In this document: positions 1-5,189 of the stretch, piece by piece
How positions within the stretch are numbered: position 1 is the stretch's first letter
How the letters are laid out: every line of letters starts with the position of its first letter
Origin: Anaerolineales bacterium
Lineage (GTDB): Bacteria > Chloroflexota > Anaerolineae > 4572-78 > J111
Length of the DNA: 10,638 bases
Direction of reading: 5' to 3'
Assembly: GCA_012032575.1 (NCBI GenBank)
Contig: JAAUSP010000229.1
Coordinates: forward strand, 1-10,638
The notes under the pieces: generated by a model
The model's input: only the letters and a program-made list of their open reading frames with translations
Told to the model about the DNA's origin: nothing
Databases searched by the model: none
Program-made: the position numbers and the translations under genes

Positions 1-1
1 C

Positions 2-316
2 GTGGCCGGCTCGGAGCGGTATTGGGTGGGCGAAATAGCCGGCGGCGCCCCGGCCCAGCGGGACCGGCCGGCCGAATTCCGCACCGAAAAGGTGGATGGG
101 GCTGCGCTCCAGGCCAGGCTTGACGCCTCGCTCAGTCACAGCCGGGCCACCCTCGCCAGGTTGACCCTGGCCGACCTGGAAACCCGCCGCCCGGCGATGG
201 ACCGCACCGAAGTGACGGTCGCCTGGGCCTTATTACACAGCCTGGAGCACGTCGCCACTCACCTGGGCCAGATGCAAATGACCCGCCGAATGTGGGAGCA
301 GCAAAACCAGGCTTGA
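2..316 (+). CDS. DinB-like protein, C-terminal part (cut by window edge)
   Basis: The reading frame is open to the left edge, so the GTG at position 2 is only the first in-frame codon available and the true start lies outside. The 104 visible residues end with HSLEHVATHLGQMQMTRRMWEQ. That matches the last helix of the DinB/DUF664 four-helix fold, where an HxxxH motif gives a metal-binding histidine. Members are metal-dependent enzymes, some of them thiol transferases, and many are uncharacterised damage- or stress-inducible proteins; the substrate here cannot be told. The upstream part is a predicted helix rich in Ala, Leu and Arg, consistent with the fold. The stop is TGA, and 77 bases separate it from the rhodanese start, so the two may be independent units. 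Family call fairly sure, function unknown. Confidence 0.7.
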   Translation: MAGSERYWVGEIAGGAPAQRDRPAEFRTEKVDGAALQARLDASLSHSRATLARLTLADLETRRPAMDRTEVTVAWALLHSLEHVATHLGQMQMTRRMWEQQNQA

Positions 317-332
317 CCTCCTCTAACAGCCA

Positions 333-350
333 AAATTTGGTAAATTTGGT
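333..350 (+). repeat. perfect 9-bp tandem duplication (AAATTTGGT x2) upstream of rhodanese gene
   Basis: AAATTTGGT occurs twice head to tail at 333-341 and 342-350. It precedes an A/T-rich stretch containing TATAAA (365-370) and the strong Shine-Dalgarno AAGGAG (381-386). A spaced tandem repeat here could be an operator for the lipoprotein gene, but no regulator is in view and it may be chance. Confidence 0.35.
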
Positions 351-393
351 CCGTTGAGGCAGAATATAAAACAAAAAATTAAGGAGAAAAATA

Positions 394-809
394 ATGAAGT
401 CGTTCTATCTATTAACGCTAATTCTGTTAGCCCTTTTTTTTACCGCCTGTGGCAGCCCGCCGCCGGCCACCCCCATTGGCCAGATAGACCTGGCCAATCT
501 CCCGCGGAGATTGACGTTGCCACTGCCGCAGCTTTGCAAAAGCAGCCCGATGTGCTCCTGATTGATGTGCGCGAGCCGGACGAATACAACGCCGGCCACA
601 TCCCCGGCGTCACCCTGATCCCCATGGGCGAAGTGCCCGACCGCCTGAGTGAAATCCCCCAGGATAAAACAGTGGTTGTCACCTGCCGCAGCGGCAATCG
701 CAGCGGCCAGATCACCGATTTTCTGCGCGAGCAGGGGTATGAAAATGTGCATAATATGCAAGGCGGGATCGTCGCCTGGGAACAGGCCGGTTTGCCGGTG
801 GAAAAGTAA
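394..809 (+). CDS. Rhodanese-domain lipoprotein, frameshifted between signal peptide and catalytic domain
   Basis: The start is ATG 394, because AAGGAG (381-386) lies seven bases upstream and the frame opens with a lipoprotein signal: MKSFYLLTLILLALFFTAC then GSPPP, with a hydrophobic core and a lipobox-like FTAC. The catalytic part lies in another frame that an ORF caller would begin at 354. It has DVREPDEYNAGHIPGV and the active-site loop CRSGNRS, the cysteine being the sulfur carrier, and ends in WEQAGLPVEK, a complete single rhodanese domain. Adding one C to the CCC at 501-503 joins the frames as ..DLANLPAEIDVATAAALQ.., giving 138 residues. The product would be a membrane-anchored, outward-facing sulfurtransferase or persulfide-binding protein. 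Either the base is missing from the assembly or the gene is recently broken. Without the join, the catalytic domain would lack its export signal. Confidence 0.8.
501..503 (+). other. Frameshift site: C3 run in rhodanese lipoprotein gene
   Basis: The lipoprotein leader frame runs past here and stops soon after. The rhodanese frame is meaningful only downstream. C4 instead of C3 joins them as NLPAEIDV with no other change. Confidence 0.6.
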
Positions 810-841
810 TCGCTCTTACCCTGATTGATTGACAGATTGTA

Positions 842-973
842 ACTCCTCAGCCTTCATGTCATCCTTCGACAGGCTCAGGACAGGTTTCGAGGCCGTAGGC
901 CGAGAAATCTCTACCGCACTGTATCGGCCTCGGAGATTTCTCCCTTCGGTCGAAATGACATGGCTGAGTAGTT
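842..973. repeat. Palindromic intergenic repeat (MITE/REP-like)
   Basis: An imperfect inverted repeat spans about 130 bp. The outer arms are AACTCCTCAGCCTTCATGTCAT on the left (842-863) and the reverse complement of ATGACATGGCTGAGTAGTT on the right (955-973). The inner arms are perfect: GAGAAATCTC (902-911) against GAGATTTCTC (932-941). The left side carries an additional CTTCGACAGGCTCAGGAC phrase at 865-882, familiar from dispersed repeats in many environmental bacterial genomes. No transposase is nearby, so if mobile it is non-autonomous. It lies between the rhodanese and membrane-protein genes, and an open frame reads through it into the latter. Confidence 0.6.
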
Positions 974-1005
974 GCCTTGGAACTACCTCAAGAAAGGCCA
1001 CCTTG

Positions 1006-1548
1006 ATGGACGCGCTCATCCAATGGTTAATTCACGACAATCAGAAAGACCTGTTTGAATTTCTGGTGGCGCTGGCTCTGAACCTGGTGTTCCTGGCCCT
1101 GAGCAGCCTGCTGCTCTGGCCGCTGGACAAGCTCGCCCTGGTCTGGAGCATGCTCAAGGGGCATATCTTCTTGTGGCTCATCATTTTTGTGACGGCGGTG
1201 CTGCTCAATGTGGTTCAGCGGTTTTTCCGCATGAATATGTATGATCGCGCCAATGCCTATATCGGCTCGGCCCTGGCGGTCTGCGGCCTGCTGCTGCTCG
1301 GCTGGGCGGCGTTTGCCGCGCTGGCGGTGCCGAGTTACATTGACGGCGGCTCTGTCTGGACCGGGGTGATCCTGTATCTGGTCGGCGGCCTGTCGTGCCT
1401 GAGCGCTTTTTTTGCCGTAACCTCATTTTACCAGGGGGCTGTTTACAAACTGATCAGTCTGCCCCTGACCCTGGTTAGCTTCCTCATTTTTAGCCTGTGG
1501 CCCAATGGGGCCAGGCTGGCCTTCGGCTGGTTCTTTCAACTTTTTTGA
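1006..1548 (+). CDS. Unrecognised integral membrane protein, about five helices
   Basis: The 180-residue product is mostly hydrophobic, with likely membrane segments near residues 17-38, 51-71, 83-107, 117-138 and 147-165, and short polar loops such as RFFRMNMYDRAN. I chose ATG 1006 because GAAAGG stands eight bases upstream and residue 1 begins the amphipathic lead-in MDALIQWLIHDNQKDLFEF. The frame is open back to 829, but that 59-codon extension is a translation of the palindromic repeat and has no protein character. No enzymatic motif or known family is apparent. The G+C-rich, Leu/Ala-rich coding matches the flanking chromosome rather than the AT-rich gene that follows. Its job is unknown; it has no obvious partner on either side. 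Confidence 0.65.
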   Translation: MDALIQWLIHDNQKDLFEFLVALALNLVFLALSSLLLWPLDKLALVWSMLKGHIFLWLIIFVTAVLLNVVQRFFRMNMYDRANAYIGSALAVCGLLLLGWAAFAALAVPSYIDGGSVWTGVILYLVGGLSCLSAFFAVTSFYQGAVYKLISLPLTLVSFLIFSLWPNGARLAFGWFFQLF

Positions 1549-1556
1549 AAATCGGG

Positions 1557-1585
1557 TTTACCAAAGCGGTGAGTTCGGATATAAT
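1557..1585 (+). promoter_or_regulatory. Sigma-70-type promoter for the NYN gene
   Basis: A perfect -10 hexamer TATAAT (1580-1585) is preceded at the ideal 17-base spacing by TTTACC (1557-1562), four of six matches to the -35 consensus. It begins nine bases after the stop of the membrane-protein gene, which makes the NYN gene its own transcription unit with a leader of roughly 85 bases. That leader contains a T7 run (1610-1616) and a GGGTAA/TTACCC inverted repeat (1627-1632 and 1652-1657) just before the start codon, which could affect translation. Confidence 0.55.
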
Positions 1586-1675
1586 GGAAAGAGTTGCCGG
1601 TTCGAGAATTTTTTTGGACCGATGGGGGGTAATTTATAACTTGTTGGGCTTTTACCCATTGCGAAAGACGGTAAT

Positions 1676-2953
1676 ATGAGTGAGCAAAAGGTAGCTATTT
1701 TTGTTGATACGGAGAATTTACTCCCCTGGATTCAATCTGGTGGCCCAGAAAGATTACTCAAAGAAATTAGTTCGTTAGGACAAGCTATTGTTCGGAGAGC
1801 GTATGGAAAATGGACAAACCAACATCTTACCCCTTATCAAGGAGAACTGAATCGATTAGGGTTTGAACTGATACATAACTACCATCCGGTAAGTGGAAAG
1901 AATTCATCAGATATTCAAATGACCGTAGATATTATGGAGTATGCCTGGCGAGTAAAAGAGATTTGTTGGTTTGTCTTAGCAACGGGTGATTCTGATTTCA
2001 GTCCATTATTTCGCCGTCTTCGGGAATTGGGGAAAGAAGTAGTTGGTGTAGGACCTCATTCAGCCCTTAGTGAGAGTGTCAAAAGTTCATGCTCTCGTTT
2101 CATATATACAGAGATTACAAAGCTAAAAGACAAAGCCTCTCTTCAGTCTGCCTTTGATGATGCCGCTGATCTTGTCGAAAGTGTGCTACGGACATTTGAT
2201 GGGCCAGCCAATTGCGCCAACCTGAAAGAAAAAATAATAAATATTGACAGTGCATTTAACGAAAAATCTTTAGGATATTCTTCCTTTACAACCTTTCTCA
2301 AAGCTATTGACACTATTAAAATAACGTATAACACTGAAAAAACGGCTTATTTTGCTTCTTTCGCTTTCGATGAATCTCCTAAGGTGCAATCTTCTAAAGA
2401 GAAATCTCCTAAAGCGAAATCCCCTAAAGCGAAATCCCCTAACCTGATAGATATACCCACTGCCGATACAGAAGAACGGTTTTCTATAGAAGAAATTTAC
2501 AGGCGTATTCTCCGACAGATAGACTGGAGAATATCTCCTAAACAAAACCTTATAACTATATTTAAAATCATAAAGTCACTTCCTTTGCTATCTCGAAGTG
2601 AAATTGTTGATAAAGTCATAGAACAAGTTGAAGGCAGTATAACGGCAACCGATATAAGGAAAGTTCTTTCGCTCTTTTATAAGGGGAAATTATTCGATAT
2701 TTCCATAAGAGAGTCCGACCAGGCAAAACTTTGGAAATTGAAAGATGTAGAGGAAGAAGAATTATTTGATGCGATAGATGAGGCAATGCTTAGTAGATTA
2801 CTTTCAGGATGTAGAGAACAGGGAATTAATGTAGATGTAGATGCTATCACCTCATTGCTTATGGGAAATTACCAATCGACAAGTATTCAAGAAAAAATCC
2901 AGCAAATATTTGAAAAAGTCGAGCAGGATAATGAAACTGACTTGGAACATTAA
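1676..2953 (+). CDS. NYN-domain (LabA/DUF88-like) predicted RNase with LOTUS-like region
   Basis: The 425-residue product starts with a PIN-like NYN nuclease domain (about residues 5-135). VAIFVDTENL holds the first metal-binding Asp (D11), SSDIQMTVDIMEYA holds D79 and D85, and LATGDSDFSPLFRRLRELGKEVVGVG holds D105 and D107, the full acidic set of the family. Residues 150-228 (..LGYSSFTTFLKA..) resemble an OST-HTH/LOTUS RNA-binding winged helix, a known partner of bacterial NYN domains. A Lys/Ser/Pro linker of five 15-base repeats follows. Residues 268-358 look like a second winged-helix-type domain, then a helical acidic tail. The likely role is metal-dependent RNA cleavage or RNA binding in the cytoplasm; the target is unknown. 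The start has only a weak GAAAG Shine-Dalgarno. The gene is far more AT-rich than its neighbours (15 G/C of 60 at 2221-2280 against 44 of 60 at 5461-5520), suggesting horizontal acquisition. Nuclease fold is sure, LOTUS call moderate. Confidence 0.85.
   Translation: MSEQKVAIFVDTENLLPWIQSGGPERLLKEISSLGQAIVRRAYGKWTNQHLTPYQGELNRLGFELIHNYHPVSGKNSSDIQMTVDIMEYAWRVKEICWFVLATGDSDFSPLFRRLRELGKEVVGVGPHSALSESVKSSCSRFIYTEITKLKDKASLQSAFDDAADLVESVLRTFDGPANCANLKEKIINIDSAFNEKSLGYSSFTTFLKAIDTIKITYNTEKTAYFASFAFDESPKVQSSKEKSPKAKSPKAKSPNLIDIPTADTEERFSIEEIYRRILRQIDWRISPKQNLITIFKIIKSLPLLSRSEIVDKVIEQVEGSITATDIRKVLSLFYKGKLFDISIRESDQAKLWKLKDVEEEELFDAIDEAMLSRLLSGCREQGINVDVDAITSLLMGNYQSTSIQEKIQQIFEKVEQDNETDLEH
2373..2447 (+). 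repeat. Five in-frame 15-bp repeats encoding Ser-Pro-Lys linker
   Basis: Units start at 2373, 2388, 2403, 2418 and 2433. Each is a variant of AATCCCCTAAAGCGA, the last diverging at its 3' end. They encode SPKVQ, SSKEK, SPKAK, SPKAK and SPNLI, a flexible basic linker. Because the period is a multiple of three, copy number can change without breaking the frame. Confidence 0.8.
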
Positions 2954-2966
2954 AGAGAAGTTGCCA

Positions 2967-3022
2967 AGCCCGTAGGTTGAGCCAAGCCCCAAGCCCCAAC
3001 ACCCTCCGAGATGAGGTCTTGT
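2967..3022. repeat. 55-bp intergenic repeat, copy 1
   Basis: It begins AGCCCGTAGGTTGAGCC and shares CAAGCCCCAAC and CTCCGAGATGAGGT with copies 2 and 3. It starts 13 bases after the stop of the NYN gene and occupies most of the gap to the reductase gene. It differs from the other two at about a dozen positions. Confidence 0.8.
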
Positions 3023-3060
3023 TACCAAAAAGATAGCCCCAATGTCGGGTAGAGGAGATT

Positions 3061-3503
3061 ATGAACCCAGTCTTGAAGACAATTGTCAAAGTGCATAGAA
3101 TGGTCTATCAACTGAGCAGCGGCCGCTGGGGAGCAAAATGGGCGGGCAAAATATCTTGCTCCTGCACCATGTCGGAGCCAGATCGGGCACATTGTATATA
3201 ACACCACTGGGTTATGTTGAAGATAGCGAGGGCGGACGCAAGGCTTATGTCATTGTAGCGGCGGCGGCTGGACAACCGAAGCATCCGGGCTGGTACTATA
3301 ATTTAAGCAAGCGTCCGCATACGCTGATTGAAATCAAGGGGCAAAAGATAAAAGTGAAGGCAGAAGTGGCGTCCAAAGAGAAACGAGACAAGTTGTGGCA
3401 GGAGATAAGCGCCAAATTTCCGCAGTTTACAATATATGAAAAAAAAGTGGCACGAGTCATTCCCATAATCTTGCTTTATCCTCAAGTGGGTGATAGCCCG
3501 TAA
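3061..3503 (+). CDS. Ddn-like F420-dependent nitroreductase/quinone reductase family protein, frameshifted
   Basis: Read as one gene, the product is 147 residues. ATG 3061 follows AGAGGAG with short spacing and begins MNPVLKTIVKVHRMVYQLSSGRWGAK. The rest lies in a second frame, callable alone as 3138-3503: MGGQNILLLHHVGARSG, TPLGYVED, GQPKHPGWYYNLSKRPH and KVARVIPIILLYPQ. These are the successive blocks of the Ddn/DUF385 split-barrel family, whose members use reduced F420 to reduce quinones, nitro-compounds or related substrates. Replacing A4 at 3135-3138 by A5 joins the frames as GRWGAKMGGQN. The stop codon TAA and the last two residues (Ser-Pro) are supplied by repeat copy 2, so the native C-terminus may have been altered. 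The alpha/beta hydrolase follows 46 bases later and may be co-transcribed. Family assignment is strong; substrate unknown. Confidence 0.8.
3135..3138 (+). other. Frameshift site: A4 run in Ddn-like gene
   Basis: Upstream of the run the family's N-terminal helix (VHRMVYQLSSGRWGAK) is in one frame; downstream the conserved core is in the next. One additional A restores a continuous family-like sequence. Confidence 0.6.
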
Positions 3504-3549
3504 GCTGAGCCGAGACCCAAGCCCCAACACCTTCCGAGATGAGGTAACT
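3495..3549. repeat. 55-bp intergenic repeat, copy 2, overlapping two gene ends
   Basis: It begins AGCCCGTAAGCTGAGCC, then CGAGACCCAAGCCCCAAC and CTTCCGAGATGAGGTAAC. The AGC CCG TAA at its left end is the last two codons and stop of the reductase gene. The GAGG near its right end is the Shine-Dalgarno of the hydrolase start at 3550. The repeat thus forms the whole junction between the two genes. Confidence 0.85.
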
Positions 3550-4239
3550 ATGAAAGAAGAATCACGCCAACCCAACTTTGAGACCTTACAGTTTGAGTCG
3601 AAGGATGGCTTACTCATAACCGCAGATTTTTACCCGGTGAAGGAAGCCAAAAACCTAATTCTGCTTTGCCACCGGTCGCATTGTAATCGTGGCGAGTATC
3701 GAGAAACAGCGCCAAAATTGAATCAACTGGGCTTTTCCTGTTTAGCAATTGACCAACGTTCTGGCATGAAAGTGTTTGGCGTCATCAATGAAACAGCCGT
3801 CCGAGCTAAACAGCAGAGACTGGCGACGGGCTATCTGGATGCCAAACAAGATGTTGAGTCCGCAGTGAGCTATGCCTATAAACTCAATGGCAATAAACCG
3901 ATCATCGTTTTTGGCAGTTCGTATTCGGCCTCATTAGTCCTCCTTTTTGCAACCGAGACTGACATAATTAAAGCGGTGATTGTATTTAGTCCGGGCGAAT
4001 TCCTGAAAGGTGTAAACCTGGCCGAAGGAATAAAACCGTTGGCTAAACCAATATTTGTTACGGGAGCCAGGAAAGAAATTGGTGAAGTCAGCCAGGTCTT
4101 GAGATTGGTTAGTCCCGAGCAGGTTACTTTATTCAAGCCCAAAGTAGAAGGGTTTCACGGTTCCAAAACGCTCTGGGAATCGGTCGAAGGTCACGAAACG
4201 TACTGGGAAGCATTGCAGCAGTTTTTGTCGGGAGTTTAG
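3550..4239 (+). CDS. Alpha/beta-fold hydrolase
   Basis: The 229-residue product has the order of an alpha/beta hydrolase: a strand and oxyanion region LILLCHRSHCNRGEY (residues 36-50), a nucleophile elbow IIVFGSSYSAS with Ser124 in a G-x-S-x-S context (the second Gly of the usual GxSxG is Ser), a late strand KPIFVTGARKE holding the likely acid (Glu176), and a catalytic-type His203 in EGFHGSKTLW. It has no signal peptide, so it is cytoplasmic, and is close in size to dienelactone-hydrolase-like esterases. I chose ATG 3550 because GAGG (3541-3544), provided by the repeat, stands five bases upstream. The frame is open to 3490, but that extension would translate the repeat. It probably shares a transcript with the Ddn-like reductase. 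Substrate unknown; fold assignment good. Confidence 0.75.
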   Translation: MKEESRQPNFETLQFESKDGLLITADFYPVKEAKNLILLCHRSHCNRGEYRETAPKLNQLGFSCLAIDQRSGMKVFGVINETAVRAKQQRLATGYLDAKQDVESAVSYAYKLNGNKPIIVFGSSYSASLVLLFATETDIIKAVIVFSPGEFLKGVNLAEGIKPLAKPIFVTGARKEIGEVSQVLRLVSPEQVTLFKPKVEGFHGSKTLWESVEGHETYWEALQQFLSGV

Positions 4240-4250
4240 AGCCAGACTGT

Positions 4251-4306
4251 AGCCCGTAAGCTGGATCGAGACCCAAGCCCCAACTCCTTCCAAGATGAGA
4301 TAACTT
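4251..4306. repeat. 55-bp intergenic repeat, copy 3
   Basis: It begins AGCCCGTAAGCTGGATC, then GAGACCCAAGCCCCAAC and TCCTTCCAAGATGAGATAAC. It is closer to copy 2 than to copy 1. It lies 11 bases past the hydrolase stop and ends about 70 bases before the next start. The three copies share one orientation. Confidence 0.8.
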
Positions 4307-4376
4307 GTTGGATTGAACATCGTGAAACCCAACTTGCGAAATCTAAAACTTGTTGAATGTGTAGGGCCAACGAGAT

Positions 4377-4739
4377 ATGGACAACGACAATCCGGTAAAA
4401 CTTATCAGTATCGCCAGAGGAGCCGAGTTCGAGATTACCCTGGCGGCTTTCCCGGAGGCGGAGCCGCTGTTCGCCTATGTGGATGATGTGGCGGGCGGCG
4501 TCGAGTTGCTGCGCGGGCTGGCGCTTGCCGGCAGGCTGACCCTCCCCGACCAACCGCCGTTCATGTGGCTGCACGGGCCAAGAGACTGCGTGCTGTTCCA
4601 AACCACCGCGGCGGGCCGGCAAGCGGGACGGGTGGTCTTCCGCTCCCTGGGCGTCGGCGAATTTTGCCTCGAAATCTACCACGTGCGCCCCGATACGAGC
4701 GTGGCGCTGCTCCATCAGGCCGACTTCTGTTTCAAGTGA
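4377..4739 (+). CDS. Unrecognised 120-residue protein
   Basis: I do not recognise this family. The product (MDNDNPVKLISIARGAEFEITLAAF.. to ..LLHQADFCFK) is soluble, acidic in its first half, and shows no signal peptide or membrane segment. Its alternating hydrophobic pattern suggests a small mixed alpha/beta or mainly beta fold. Codon use is G+C-rich with third-position G/C, typical of a real gene here and unlike the AT-rich genes just upstream, so the low-G+C patch ends about here. The Shine-Dalgarno is weak (AGGG ten bases upstream). It lies 49 bases before the HEAT-repeat gene on the same strand, so the two probably form a unit. One idea, unsupported by any motif, is a small partner of that large protein. 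Confidence 0.6.
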   Translation: MDNDNPVKLISIARGAEFEITLAAFPEAEPLFAYVDDVAGGVELLRGLALAGRLTLPDQPPFMWLHGPRDCVLFQTTAAGRQAGRVVFRSLGVGEFCLEIYHVRPDTSVALLHQADFCFK

Positions 4740-4788
4740 CTCTCCCTCAAGCCGGCGTAGCCCCCGATGATTCTCATTGAGCGAATAG

Positions 4789-5151
4789 ATGAGCTGCAAA
4801 CTCGAAGCATTTATCCTCAACCATAAGGCCGCAGACATGCTGCCGGGCACGTTACGGCATCTGCACCATTGCCGGCTTGACGACCGGTTAGCCCTTATCC
4901 CGGTCACCCGTCAGCTTTACCAGGAAGTCGTTGCGACTTTTGGGGAAGCCAGGGACGATCCGTACCCTATGTTTTTTGCGCTTGCGCCCGCGTTGGCTGA
5001 ACTGGCCGCCCAAATCTCGTCCGCCTCGCCGGTGCTCTACCTGGAAGTTGATGTCGCCAACGGCATCGGGGATCAGACAGCCGTTGTCTGGCATCAGGGG
5101 CAAGTCGCCTATGGACCCAGTGAAGGCCGTTTTTTTGTCGCGCGGCGCTAG
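4789..5151 (+). CDS. HEAT-repeat protein gene, 5' segment (unrecognised N-terminal domain)
   Basis: This is the first part of a gene that continues in another frame to 6317; real coding here ends near 5136 and the last four residues (VARR) are out of frame. ATG 4789 directly follows an in-frame TAG, so the frame cannot start earlier. The sequence runs MSCKLEAFILNHKAAD.., then LIPVTRQLYQEVVATFG, then the block VLYLEVDVANGIGDQTAVVWHQGQVAYGP. With the continuation CRAALAHFGQLQGLPSEQMEKLGLWRHRFTEDWVREL this resembles an uncharacterised domain I recall from stand-alone bacterial proteins, with an FGG(x)GxQ-like strand, then a helix, then a GLxRHRxTEDW motif. I cannot name it with certainty. The shift occurs in T7 at 5130-5136. 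The joined product would be 509 residues and cytoplasmic. Confidence 0.6.
   Translation: MSCKLEAFILNHKAADMLPGTLRHLHHCRLDDRLALIPVTRQLYQEVVATFGEARDDPYPMFFALAPALAELAAQISSASPVLYLEVDVANGIGDQTAVVWHQGQVAYGPSEGRFFVARR
5130..5136 (+). other. Frameshift site: T7 run, also a phased -1 slippery heptamer
   Basis: The incoming frame reads CGT-TTT-TTT-GTC. T8 instead of T7, or a -1 slip on T-TTT-TTT, leads into the frame CRAALAHFGQLQ.. that continues into the HEAT repeats. Without either, translation stops at TAG 5149-5151. Confidence 0.6.
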
Positions 5152-5189
5152 CACATTTCGGGCAGCTACAAGGCCTGCCCTCAGAGCAG

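Noticed and set aside
829..1005. 59-codon N-terminal extension of the membrane-protein frame
   Set aside because: It translates the palindromic repeat, has no Shine-Dalgarno at 829, and a well-placed one exists for ATG 1006.
2967..4306. Integron attC-like sites, because genes alternate with a repeat
   Set aside because: The GTTGAGC- and CCCCAAC-like boxes occur in the wrong order, are not conserved in all copies, the repeat lacks the strong palindrome of attC, and no integrase is present.
4767..4826. Short open frame MILIERIDELQ.. overlapping the start of the HEAT gene
   Set aside because: Only about 19 codons, no Shine-Dalgarno, and the overlapping frame from 4789 has the protein-like sequence.
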